From NCBI GenBank assembly GCA_019671135.1, contig JAHRHY010000013.1:310001-374000 (forward strand): DNA of 64,000 bases, read 5' to 3'. The notes under the pieces were generated by a model. It made no database searches. It was not told where the DNA came from and saw only the letters and a program-made list of their open reading frames with translations. How positions within the stretch are numbered: the stretch's first letter is position 1; each line of letters begins with the position of its first letter. Shown in pieces: positions 1-11,014 of this stretch. A program made the position numbers and the translations under genes. The DNA is from Linnemannia hyalina. Taxonomy: Eukaryota > Mortierellomycota > Mortierellomycetes > Mortierellales > Mortierellaceae.

Positions 1-1117
1 AAGATGCAGTAGGGGCGGGGATAGAAATCGCGTGGCTGGTGTTGCGATGCTGACCGTTACCACCCCCGCCGTTACTCAGGTTTTGGCTACTCAAAGCCCG
101 GTCGGGGTTCCGGGCCGGTCGCCTGGTCTTGGTCTGCAGGACCACACCCGTGATCTGCTGTGTGTTGGTATACTCCTGAGACGGCCGTGGTAGCGCTGCT
201 GTCGCCATCACCGGCGTCGAGATCTGAGTCGAGTTCTGATGCAAGCTCTGTTGTTGCTGAAGAAGCGCCAACTGCTTCTGTTCATACTCAAGTTTGAGTT
301 GTTGTTGCTGTTGCCGGAGAATCATCATTTGTTGGTACTCGTACTGCTGCTGTTCAAGGAACTGTTGTTGCTGTTGCTGTTGATACGACATGAAGTCTTG
401 TACCGTATAGTTGTTGTGCATATAAAGCCCTCCCCCGCTGTTGTTGACAGAGGAAGAACTGCCGCCATGGACGCCAGCCTCGACTATTTTACCGTTCACA
501 TACGTCGCCCGACCAAGTCCAGTCCCCACCGCATGAGGAGTCGTGGAGAAGTCAAAAGTGTCGGACCCAATCGAGTATCCACTGTTGCTCCTCGAATCCC
601 CTCCTCCTACTCCTGCGCCATGGTTGTAATGCGTAGACATGAGCGTGATGGGCGCACTGACCAGACCATTCGAGTACTCATACATCGACGAAGTGGGCGA
701 CCCAGCCGCAACAGCAGCGTTGACAATCGAAAGATTAAGCGAAGAGGTCGAAGAGGAAGGCGAGAGTACAGAAGGAGGGTGCGAGATGGGTCGGTCGCGC
801 CATGACCGATTGAACCCCGATGGAATCGATCCTGCACGTAACCTCGTTTGTGGCTGCTGATGCTGTTGTTGTTGTGGTTGGTGTTTCTGTTGCTTGTTCC
901 CTCCTCCTCCGCCTCCGTTGCGATAAGACGTTAATTGCCCAAACTCGACAGAAGTAGGCGAGACAGGCTGAGAGGTGTCGCTGAGAGACTTGACACTTCT
1001 TGCACCGGTGCTGTTGGCGGTGCTCTTTTTCTTGTAGGCTTTTGGGGGAATGCGGTAGGATTGAAAGACCTCCTTGTCGTTTGCCTCATAGTCTTCTCCT
1101 GAAATATTTGCTCCCAT
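1..1117 (-). CDS. Gln-rich hypothetical protein, N-terminal part (cut by window edge)
   Basis: The minus strand is open from an ATG at 1117-1115 to the left window edge, about 372 codons with no stop. The protein starts MGANISGEDYEANDKEVFQS, then is mostly low complexity: a Gly run and a Gln/His run near residues 65-85, Ser-rich stretches, and long Gln blocks (including QQQQQQQ) around residues 245-305 separated by hydrophobic residues such as QYEYQQMMIL and LKLEYEQKQLALLQ, which may form a Gln-rich coiled coil. No catalytic or DNA-binding domain is visible in this part; a domain could lie beyond the window. I do not recognise the family. Fungal proteins of this composition are often transcriptional or signalling regulators, but that is only a guess. 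The call rests on the unbroken frame and the ordered composition. An intron cannot be excluded. Confidence 0.72.
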   Translation of the reverse strand, partial: MGANISGEDYEANDKEVFQSYRIPPKAYKKKSTANSTGARSVKSLSDTSQPVSPTSVEFGQLTSYRNGGGGGGNKQQKHQPQQQQHQQPQTRLRAGSIPSGFNRSWRDRPISHPPSVLSPSSSTSSLNLSIVNAAVAAGSPTSSMYEYSNGLVSAPITLMSTHYNHGAGVGGGDSRSNSGYSIGSDTFDFSTTPHAVGTGLGRATYVNGKIVEAGVHGGSSSSVNNSGGGLYMHNNYTVQDFMSYQQQQQQQFLEQQQYEYQQMMILRQQQQQLKLEYEQKQLALLQQQQSLHQNSTQISTPVMATAALPRPSQEYTNTQQITGVVLQTKTRRPARNPDRALSSQNLSNGGGGNGQHRNTSHAISIPAPTAS

Positions 1118-4100
1118 GTTGTATAAGGTTTTTGGCGAGTGTGACGAAAAAGGTAAAAAAAGTAGTGTTGAGAATATGGTGTATAGAAGAAAAGGATAGC
1201 AGAAGTAAGGAGAAGGGGGATAAATACAGGTGAGAGTATGCGAGTGATGGAGTTCAGCGAGTAGGGGGCCAGTTAAGGTATTGGTGGCACAAAAAAAATG
1301 AAGAAATAGTACAGTGGACAGGAGTAAGGTGAGGCGAGCTGGGTATACAAGGATGGACGATAAAGGGACGTCAATGTGTGTTGAAGAAAGAAAGAAGGGA
1401 AAAAGTGAGAGAGTGAAAAAAGAAAAGGAAAAGAAGAGAAACGCACGAGAACCATTAAATGTGATAAAATGCACCCTGATATCGTCAAGGAGGAGGTTCC
1501 CCCTCCCCAGATAGGAACACGAACATGAAGGAAATGTATGATCCGGGTGAGGATGGGATTGGATGAATGTCAATGTGTGTGCGTGCGCCATTTGTGGCAT
1601 TATGTCTTCTCACAAGATGTTATTCAATTGACCCTTGTTCCCTGTTAAAACATGTGTTGTGAGCTCGCATTTGAGGAGAGTGCGATGTTTAACGTTCTGG
1701 ACGGACGGCTTACATTACACAGTGTACACGACCAAACAGCACGAATACAAAGATCAAAAGGGGATGCGGGTCGAAACAACCTCATCTTCTATCTCTTAAC
1801 TAGTCTCCGTTGCACCATGACAAAGAGCCAAGGTTTGCATCTATTTTTTAAATATACTCTGCTCGCTGACCTGCTCTTTTACCTTCGTCCGTGCCATGTG
1901 TCTGTGAAAAGGAAATACACATAAACAACAAGAACACTCACCTGTGCCACGAGCTCGTCTGTCATAATTCAAAGATCTATCCCCTTACTCTTCCTTGACG
2001 AGAGATAACCCTTTCTCGCCCATTGATGGTTCCTTGATGCCTCACCTCACAGGTAGGTGGTGAGTATACCAATCTTGATCTATTTGCTTAAAGGAAGGTA
2101 GAGTAGATAAACATTACAACGAAAACCAAAAACAAGAGCAGGGCTCAATGGTAATTAGCACCGAGACAGGGACAGTGGGTCAAGAGGGGCGTTGTGTGCT
2201 TGTGTTTGTCCACGGGTCATTGAAAGCCAGTAAAGTGTATAAAATAACACGAGCACTCCAGGTCGGCTTGAAGGGAGGGGTCCGTTGAAGACTTCCCTCA
2301 TGTTAACCGACTGCATCCAATGCGACTGGAACCCTTTAAAACGAGTTCAAGGGAAGAGGATGCAATCGCCGGCAGAATTGGTAAAAAAGGGGGGTGATGG
2401 CAAAGTCGATTGTTGATCTTCGAGACTTCGTCTTCCACAAGAAGAAAGCAGACCAGTGCCTCAAAAGGTTGCTGACCTGTTCCTCCCCCCTTTTCCTCGT
2501 TATTCAGACGAGACAAAGAGAACAACGAGGTCATCATCCCCATTGTTAACATGAACCGAAAACAACAATGACTCCGTCCGCCCAACCAGAATAACGTGTT
2601 TGATTTTTGAGTCTTTTTTTTTTTTTTTTTCTCGTCGAGCCACGTTATTTGAATTGATCCATTTCACTCCTAACTCCTCTCCCTCCTCACTCTGACTCCT
2701 TGCAGTTCGTCATCCACCTTGACCCCACCTCGCGGACATAAGCCATTTTTGGAATCCATCGAGAACAAAGGAGGCGTGGCGGGAGGAAGTGGAGTCGGAA
2801 GGGCGGTGGGCATGCATGCATGTTTTGAATCCCCCACTCTACGATAAGCTAAGATCATGCCTCCTTTTCCTCTTGTCCTCCCCCCGTTTTTATTCAACTG
2901 AACGGCAAAGGCGTTGAAGATGTTTCTAACAAATTCCCTTGCCATTGCGCCTGCACATGCTTCTCGCTCAGGGTACCTTCGCCGTTATGTCTTTCTAGGC
3001 CCTGTTTTTTTTCTTTTCTCCTAGGTTTCTTCGCTTACCCCTTCGTTCATCAGATATCTCGGAAGAACCTTCCCTTTCTTAATCACAGTACAAAACCCCG
3101 CCTTGATTTTTTTCTTTCTTTACCCCGCAATCGCGTGTGCACGCTTAATGCAGAGAGGAGCAAGAAAAAGAAAAAAAAATAGATGGCATTAGCATTAGGA
3201 TGTATCCATCATCTTTTCATTCACTATCTCTTCTGCTTCTTACCTCAATTGTTCATGACTGACCTGCTCATTGCTCAGCCCTTACAAGATCTCATTACAC
3301 CTTTTCTTCAATTCTCCACCCCCCTCCTCCTTCTTTATCCACAATCCACACCTTCCCCCCCTCCTCATGGCTACACAACAGCTATAAATTTTCTTATCGG
3401 ACCTATCGTGCATAGCATTTCTCCCATTGATCACCCCCCATGTGGCGCTAATAAAATTAGGCGGCAGAATAATCTGCAATCAGACCCGCTCGAGACCCAT
3501 TCCTCACAATTATTTCTCGGTAACTCTCCTCATCCTTCTTCACTGGTTTTTTTTCCATCTTGTGTTCACCCTTCTTCTTCCAACGTCAATTGGTGGCACC
3601 TGTTTCTTTCTTAAAGCTGTGTCCCCGCCGAGTTCAAACCGAAAACAAAGGAGGGCTTGACATATGACAAGGAAGAGAGGGGCCTCTCATGTACTTTACC
3701 CATTACCCATCAACACCCCCCTCCCCCTCGTTTTTTTTAGAAAAAAAACAAGCGGGAATCGCGTATCTCTTTCACCCATTCCTTGAAGTCTGTCTTCCTT
3801 CCCCCCTCCAACAAACACGTTGCTGGAGGGCGGCAAAAAAGGGTTATCTGAACGCAGTCACTATCTCTTCTGCTGCAGCGCTGCTGCACACATGTTCAGC
3901 CAGAAAGAAAAAGAAAAAAAAAATGTGAGCGTTTTGAACATGGGACGGGCCTTCAAGGGGAGAGGGGTCATCCTCTTGTCTCCTTTTCGACTCTCCACCT
4001 GCAACACTTCTTTGCTTAGCTTTTTCACTCTTCTTCCTTCTCTTCTCTTCTCTCCATCTATTCTTTCCCACCTACTTTTCAAAACCACTCTCCTTCTCGA

Positions 4101-4543
4101 TGACAACCAAATAACCTTCTTCATCCTTCAATAAAAAGAACCGAAACTGGATCAGTCGATTTTTTTTTTTTTTTATTTATTGCAGGGGGTCTTGACCAAA
4201 AAGCAATAGCGAAAGGAAAGGCACACAAAACAACAAGACTCGGGGATGAAAAGCTACGCGGAAAGTACCACTAGGGCGACTACTAAAAAGATATATACAT
4301 GGGTTGTTACAAAGAAGGAGAGAGAGAGAGAGGAGTAGAGTTGAAAAAGAAAGAGAAGAGGGTTTTCGAGCGGAATGTGGTTATGATGTGAGGTGGGGCG
4401 AGGTGGGATAGGGTCGGTCGGATGGGTCAGGCACCAGATAATGGTACCGCTGACCGATAAAAATACAAAATAGGTGATAATTGATGAAATAAAAGTAAAG
4501 AGAAAACAAAGGGAAAATGAAAAAAACAACGATAACAAAGAAT
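1118..4543. other. Intergenic region, no gene recognised
   Basis: About 3.4 kb holding the 5' flank of the Gln-rich gene and the 3' flank of the Cti6-like gene. It contains a T-run near 2614-2630, a self-complementary GCATGCATGCATG stretch near 2811-2823, pyrimidine-rich blocks between 3200 and 4140, another T-run near 4159-4175 and a GA repeat near 4319-4331. The open frames present are short and have Phe/Leu/Ser- or Lys/Arg-rich compositions expected from pyrimidine/purine tracts. The TTTATT sequences near 4173-4180 read as AATAAA on the minus strand and could serve polyadenylation of the gene ending at 4544. Confidence 0.6.
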
Positions 4544-7500
4544 TCAAACATCGGACTTGTTTCCAAACTTGCGCTGAAAGTGGAGCAAGTCGTGGGTCAG
4601 TTTGTCAATCTGTTCAAGACAGCTTACAGGTGCTGAAACCAGAGTCGACGTTGCCCTCAGATCCTTGTCCTTGGATCCGACAACATCGTCGCAGTTCATG
4701 TTGCCAGTGTTGGTGTTGCAGCTTCCTGCTTCGTTCTGAGGTGGTGGTGTCATCGGTGGCTGGCCACCCTGCTTCTGTTCAGACGTCATGGCCGCCGACA
4801 TCACCGTCGTTGTAGCGGATGTACCCGTTTGTGTCACAGGATCCAATGACTCACTGCGGGAAGGCTCATGGACCGATCGGGGTGGGGTTGACAGCCACGC
4901 TGGCTGAGAGTCCGAGGAGGAAGTAGATGGCCCCACATTGTCAGCCATGCCCATTGTGGAATCTTCGCAAGCGGAGGCGGTAGTAGTAGCAGTAACAGCG
5001 GTGGCGGCAGCATTTGTCCGCTCCATCGCAGCAGCAGCGGTGGCTTCTCGGTTCTTCTTCATTTCGTTCATCTCGGCACGGGCATGGCTAACATAGTCCT
5101 GCAGCTGCCTGATACGCTTGTTCATGTCCGCGATGGTCATCCTGGCGGATGGGTATTTGACCTTGGTCGGTTGGATGACAATGATCTGTGATGGCTGGGG
5201 TGTTCCTGCGGGTGAGCCGTGACGAGAGTGGTGGTGGTGGTGTCCGTGGTTCTGATGTGCCTTTCGAAGAGCCCCACCTCGCTTCATTACCTCGGGATGT
5301 GAGACAACACTGTCTGCCCTGGTAGTGTCCTCTGAGGCGTTGGGGCTCTCTTCTGCGGGTGTCGTTGATTCAGCATGTTCGTCTTCTACTGGATCGACCT
5401 TCTTGTTGGCTCGCGTGCTGTGTCCCTTCCTAGAAGATCGTGTGGCTACATGTCATATTCGAGAGCAAAGAGCAAACAGAAAGGATATAAATTGGTGGCG
5501 TTTTTTTTGAGTGTCAGCTTCAGTGTGGATAAACTCAAAATCACGTTATGTTCATAACACAGAGATAATTCGCTCGGGAAGAGAAGGTTTGTGTCTCTCA
5601 TTACCTGGTGCTTCGGCCGGGGAAATGTCCTTGTCGGATGCCTTGTCCTCGTCCTCCGTCTCTAGTACCGAATCCTCCTTGGATCGAGTGGTTGGCTCTG
5701 CAGTACGTCGCCGCTTGGATGCTGGGACAACATGGCTGGCCTCAATGACATCATCCGCTGGAGCTGCGCGGCTGTTCTTCTTGTTGTTGCTGGCCGAACG
5801 AGCGTTCCGTCGAGTCGAAGGGGCAGCGGACGCAGCGGACTCGGAATCCTGATCAGCAATCGGTAATGACTCTTCCAGTTGAACTGGGACAGGGGTCATC
5901 ATCGTGCTGACAGCAGAGGAACCTGAGGCAGTCGACGATTCATATTCAGGTAATGCTCCCTTTTTGCGCTTGGAGCCCATAGATTTCTTGTTGGACTTTG
6001 TTGTCACTGGGGCAGGGGTGGTTTCTGATTCATCTTCGGTGTGGTTCTTGCTGGCGTCACCGTTGCTGTTGTTGATGGTATGCAGAGAGGGCTGATCAAG
6101 GTCGTCAAGGGTACTGTCGGTCTTTTTCCTGCGCTTGGATGCTCGTGTGACGTTGCCATGGTGGTTGCCTTCAGATGCTGTGGTATCTGGCTGGCTGTCT
6201 CGATCTGTCGACACCTTGGATTCTCTGGCGGAGCTCTTGGTCTTGGGTGACTTTACTTTCAAAGAAGCCACGGCCGAAGAAGTGTTCTCTGCATTGGTCA
6301 TCCTAAAATGGGGTCCACAAGGCACAAAAAAGGATAGAATTGTAGGTAAATAAAAAGAGCCATTGCGGAGAGCAATCGACAAGCAGCAAACAAACAAAAA
6401 GTATCCAGGGATGAAAAGGTTCCAACAGGGACCATGGTCCGAACGGAGGAGAGAGGGTTTGTGTATGTTTGTGTCTATGAAAAAGAGGTGTGGGCAGGGG
6501 ATCAGGGGTACACAAAGAGGAGGGGGAGACTTGAGGGGCGAGCTCAATTGGAAACAACAGACAGGCATACCATCACAGAGCAGCATGCAAACGTGGTACT
6601 TGTATGTGATGTGAATGAGTATGTGTTTGTGCATGTATATGAGGGAGGATTTGGAGTAGGGGGCGAGAGGAGACGGAAAGAGTGCGGGCATGGAATGGTG
6701 CAAGAAGGCAAGATAAAAAAAAAAGGGTGACTTACAGTACTCCATCGACGACATGGTACGGATGGTTCTCTGGTCTGCAAGAATCGCAGTAGTACTTGTC
6801 TGGGGTGACCAGTCCGTCTCCGAGGCCGACGCAGGGACAGTGCTGCCAGACTTTGCAGGTCTCGCACTGGATCATCACTCCCATATGGTCTATTCATTTC
6901 ATCCCATTCCATTGCATGAGGTGAAAAAGAATCAAAGGTTACTATGTCTATTCCGAAGGCTGCGGTTGTTTTTGTTCCTGTTCCTTTTTGTTGACGTCTG
7001 TCGTGAGTAAAGTGATTGTCCAACGAACGTAGGAGGAAGGGAGGTTGAAGTTGCCAGCGTGGCAAACAACAAAAGAAAGAGATCACACACACACAAAGTG
7101 GTGTACAAAGAGATGAGCCGCCGCTTACTGGTATTATTGCGTGTGTTATTTGCCTCAAAGCATATTTGTCTTCCCAGTTTTGGCTGTATTCCCAGATCAC
7201 CTTTTTTTATCCACAAGCACACACATATAAACACTTCAACAAAAAAGACATACGTTCTTGTTCACAGACACAGCGCGTCTGGCCGCCATCGTCGTCGACC
7301 TTGTTCGGTGTCTTCTTGCTCTTGGTCTGGCCATTGCGCTGGCTTCGTTTCGGAGAAGCTATTGTTTGTTTGAGGTGAATCACACAAAAAAAAGGAAAAG
7401 AAAAAAAGCCGGACAGTCAGTCAGTTGAATGAGTGAATGGGTAGAGTAGTGCGGGAGGAAAGGTACGATCCGGAGACAACCCTCATCAGTCGGCCAGACT

Positions 7501-7767
7501 CCTTGTCCTTGTCCAAGCTTGCTGTATGCTACTGGAAGGCGAGCTTGAGTATCTGGGTGGACCAGTACGGCTTCGACTACTTACAAGGAATGCCACGAGC
7601 TAAGAGACAATGACGCGATCAGAACAAATGGACAAGGCAGGGTAGGGTAAAAGGAAGGGGACGATAGGCATAATGGGTGGCTATTAGCTTTCTGGTGGTG
7701 GTCAACTTCATCGCAACGAGAAACGAAACAGAGTGTGTGCGTAAGAGTATGAGAGTAGCTTACCCAT
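4544..7767 (-). CDS. Cti6-like PHD-finger protein (Rpd3L-type corepressor subunit)
   Basis: Five exons on the minus strand: 7767-7764 (ATG plus one base), 7358-7254, 6889-6736, 6302-5605 and 5445-4544. All junctions have GT-AG borders and keep phase, giving about 620 residues. A PHD finger spans residues 31-74: Cys31/Cys33, Cys45/Cys48, His53/Cys56 and Cys71/Cys74, with the typical IQCETCKVWQH core. A basic, Ser-rich disordered middle contains KRRKK, KRKK and KRRR nuclear-localisation-like clusters. Near the C-terminus MTIADMNKRIRQLQDYVSHA resembles the conserved helix found downstream of the PHD finger in fungal Cti6 proteins. In yeast Cti6 joins the Rpd3L histone deacetylase and binds H3K4me3. 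The four-base first coding exon is inferred: it is the only nearby ATG that joins in phase, making MASPKRSQRN. A different, upstream first exon is possible. The finger and exons 2-5 are solid; the Cti6 assignment is good but not certain. Confidence 0.8.
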
Positions 7768-8682
7768 GTGGAATCTTGGCGAGAGGGTAGGATTGAGTTG
7801 AGGGTGAGTGAAAGTGAGAGTGAGTGAGTACGTTCAGGCGAGGAAGCGAGATTCCGCCCAAGAGTGAGTGAGTGAAGGGTGGTGTTGTTGTATTGAAGGA
7901 GAGGTGGGAAGGGGATAGAACAACGCAGGGTAGAGAGGTGAAAGAAGGAAGAAGGAAGAAGGGGATTGATAAGAAAGCCAGCCGGTGTTGCTGTGATAGT
8001 TGTTGCTATGGGAGTGAAAGAGTGAAGGAGAGGAAGAGTGGAGAGTAGAGCAGGGTGTGGGTGGTGGTTGCAGGGGATGAGGAGGAGGAAGACGAGGACG
8101 AAGAGGAGGAAGGATGGATTCAGTTTTGGCCGAGGGTGGTGGTGGGTATGGGTGAGAAGAAAAGAACAAAAAGGCCGATGAGTGAAGGAAAGGAGGAAGG
8201 ATAAGGAGGAAGAAGAGAAGAGTGAGAAGAAGGAAGGAAGGGGTGCGGGAGTAGTGAGTGGCAAGCAAAGGGCAAGGGAATGAGAAGGGAAGAAGGGTAA
8301 AGGGTTGGGAAGGGAAGGAAGGAAGGAAGAAGAAGAGTCGGGCCGACTTTGTGTGGGACTGGGGGACAACGAAGCCAGCAAGCAAGCACGATTGAGTGTA
8401 CGAATGCAATGGAGCAATAACAAGTATGCACACTGTACGGCGCACGCCTCTACTGTGTGCGTATGAAAGTGTCCCATGTTTCCATGTTTCCCGCATGGAT
8501 GTGGTGCCTGTCCGTCTTTGTCTCTTCTTCCGCCCTTTCAATGAATAGAAGCAATTGGCCACTCAGAAGGGGCCATTGTGACTGCCGCACCCCCGTCTCT
8601 GTATCACTCTTGTATTCCATTGGTCGTTAATCAACATTCATCATCGTTCCTTTTTTATTACTTCCGCTCAACCCTTTCGATA
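7768..8682. other. Upstream region of the PHD gene, purine-rich on plus strand
   Basis: This 0.9 kb separates the PHD gene start from the stop of the next F-box gene. From about 7800 to 8340 the plus strand is almost only G and A (minus strand C/T). Such long pyrimidine tracts are common in fungal promoters and 5' UTRs. The long minus-strand open frames here translate into Ser/Leu/Pro/Phe repeats and look like by-products of composition, so I call no gene. Confidence 0.55.
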
Positions 8683-10326
8683 TCATTCATCCTCCTCCCC
8701 TTCCTCTTCCTCCTCCTCCTCATCCTCCTCGTCCTCATCCTCATCGTCAGTGAAATACTTCTCGTCCGAATAAAACTTGCTCTCATTAAACTGCACCCTC
8801 TCCACTTGCTCCAATCCACTCTCCATCATATGAACCATCAACCGTCGCTTCATATCCACATCCTCAACTGCCTCCTCCACGTCCTTCTCTCGTAACGAAG
8901 GCCTCACATACCACCCCTGTCCACTCTCTGTAAACACCTTCAACTTGTCTTCCCTCTCAGCTTGCTCCCTCCCCACCTTTGGCTCTCGAAGCTTGTTTAC
9001 CTTCCTCCCCTTTGCCGTCAATGGCTCCTCCTCCTTGGCTTGCCCTGGCGAGTATCCACTGATCGTCAAACTCGTCAGATCCCGACACACCCACACCTCC
9101 CTCGTCAACTCCACCAGATCCTTGGCCTCACAATCCTTCCCCACATCCTCAATATCAACCTCCTTCAACCGTCGACAGCCGGCAAGTAACCGACCCACCA
9201 TCCTCACCTCCTCTGGACCAAACGCCCTCACCTCTAGATTCATCTCCTCCAACGTCTCCGAGTGCTTCAACAGGGCCTCAGTGATATGCTCATCCAACTT
9301 GACACCCAAGACGACTCTTCTCAGTTGGCCCTCACCCTCAACGGTGCTATCTCGGAGCAAAGAGGCATAGAGGGATGACTCGATATAGCAGCCCGTCTCG
9401 TACTGCATCGAGTATCCGACTTCGTATTCGATCGATTCTAACCGAGGGCAAAAAGTCCGCATATTGGATATAAGAGCCGGCCAATCGGATGTCTCGACAT
9501 CGACATTCAGGTACAGAGATTGCAAGGCAGGGCAGAGCTGGACAAGGTGCACTGCAGCGGGACTCTGATGCCAATCGAGGACCAGTCGTAACTCCAACAG
9601 TCGTTTCATCTTTGGTGGCTGTGAAGGCAGAATCGACAGAGACGACAACGATGTCGACAGGTCTCGTGTTGGTGTGACAGTAGAGGCGGGACTCGAATCG
9701 AGTGGTAGGAAGGGAGCGTCCCCGTAGCCAGAGATGAGACGCAACGAAAGCATCTCCAGAGTCGAACTACAGGCACTCAGGATGGCAAGGAGATCAGCCC
9801 GATCTATCTTCCAGCTGTCCAGCTCCAACGACACCAGACCCGACAGCATCGCCATTGCCTTGACCATCGCAGGTGGCATCTCGACCAGGAATTTGGACGA
9901 TGTCCATGTCAGAACACGAAGGCTGGATCCAGCATTGGCCGACAGGAGGTCGAGCATGGCTTCTGCGCCGTGGCGGACTCTGAGGGTGGTCAATTGACTT
10001 GGAGGTGTTGCTCTGGACGAGCCATCGACTTTGTAGGGCAATTCCTTGTCGGAGATGGGTCTGAACATGATAAAGGTCCGAAGGTGCTGCGTATGAGGGT
10101 GATAGGGCGATCCATCGTCGGTTTGTCCTGAGATGAATGTGCTGTAGAGGTGAGGGAGGAAACAGTCGTGCCAGAACCGACAGACGAGGAGACAGGGGAG
10201 AAAGACTTCGGGATGGTAGTCCCAGTAGTCATCGTCGCAGCTGTAGACAAAGTGTGCGACTCTGTCGAGCACCTCTGGCAGGAGTAATGGGTTTTTGTGT
10301 TTCTTTGTTGTTGTTGTTGTTGTCAT
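8683..10326 (-). CDS. F-box/LRR-type protein 1
   Basis: A single open frame of 547 codons starting at MTTTTTTKKHKNPLLLPEVL. An F-box-like domain lies at residues 13-60: LLPEVLDRVAHFV, then CLLVCRFWHDCFLPHLY, the Pro-Leu-x-x-hydrophobic plus Cys/Trp pattern typical of fungal F-box domains. The rest has irregular leucine-rich repeats (for example VSLELDSWKI, LEMLSLRLIS, LQSLYLNVDV). The C-terminus is a run of Asp/Glu. In this family the F-box binds Skp1 and the LRR surface selects substrates for SCF ubiquitin ligase. The substrate is unknown. It lies head-to-head with the F-box gene at 11015, sharing about 690 bp of upstream DNA. Confidence 0.82.
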   Translation of the reverse strand: MTTTTTTKKHKNPLLLPEVLDRVAHFVYSCDDDYWDYHPEVFLPCLLVCRFWHDCFLPHLYSTFISGQTDDGSPYHPHTQHLRTFIMFRPISDKELPYKVDGSSRATPPSQLTTLRVRHGAEAMLDLLSANAGSSLRVLTWTSSKFLVEMPPAMVKAMAMLSGLVSLELDSWKIDRADLLAILSACSSTLEMLSLRLISGYGDAPFLPLDSSPASTVTPTRDLSTSLSSLSILPSQPPKMKRLLELRLVLDWHQSPAAVHLVQLCPALQSLYLNVDVETSDWPALISNMRTFCPRLESIEYEVGYSMQYETGCYIESSLYASLLRDSTVEGEGQLRRVVLGVKLDEHITEALLKHSETLEEMNLEVRAFGPEEVRMVGRLLAGCRRLKEVDIEDVGKDCEAKDLVELTREVWVCRDLTSLTISGYSPGQAKEEEPLTAKGRKVNKLREPKVGREQAEREDKLKVFTESGQGWYVRPSLREKDVEEAVEDVDMKRRLMVHMMESGLEQVERVQFNESKFYSDEKYFTDDEDEDEEDEEEEEEEGEEDE

Positions 10327-11014
10327 TGTGTGTTGACGGATGAGAGTAAGGGTGTGAGAGTTTGTCGAATGATGAGAAGGAAAATAAAAAGAAAGGGATC
10401 AAAACTTTCTTACTTATGTGCGGACATGGTCTTTTGAGAGCTAGTGACTTTGTTGAATAGCGGGGTGTCCACTCAAGGGGCAATTTTATCCAATCATGCT
10501 AATGTATCGGAGTCCATGGTGCCGTCGTTCGTATGCGAGCAGCAAGGGTGGACAAGGGTGGAGAGAGCCAGTTGATTCTAGGCCATGGTGTTTCTTCGTG
10601 GCTACAGTCGGGAGGATCTCCCTTTTCTCTCCCAATTGCCCCTCCACACGAGCATAAGGGTTTATTCTTGTGTGTCCAAGTGAATGCGATATGCAAACAA
10701 GGTGAGCATCTTGCATTGGCGTGCGTGGGAGACCTTCGATCGATTCGGCGTCTGATTGGCTCCTTGTTTTAGGTCGCACTACCTTCAGAGGCATGACATG
10801 ACAGGGCAATTGGACGACTGGACGGGAAAAATGGGACCCCGACCCATGCTTACTTGTCACACCTACTACACAGACAGAAACATGTCTCTCTGTTCTGACA
10901 CCTTTTTCTCTCGCTTGAACTCCACTCTTTTACTCTCTTTGTTTTTTCGTCTCTCTTTTCTTCATTCATCCGCAACAACCACCCTACTCATCCCACTCAA
11001 CCAAACCAAACCCA
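10327..11014. other. Shared upstream region of two divergent F-box genes
   Basis: About 690 bp between the divergent starts at 10326 (minus) and 11015 (plus). A pyrimidine-rich block covers about 10900-10985 just before the plus-strand start. No TATA box stands out and no RNA gene is seen. Confidence 0.5.

Noticed and set aside
7581..8562. Overlapping 240-298 codon minus-strand frames
   Set aside because: Ser/Leu/Pro/Phe-rich translation of a long pyrimidine tract, no conserved motif, varying in all frames.
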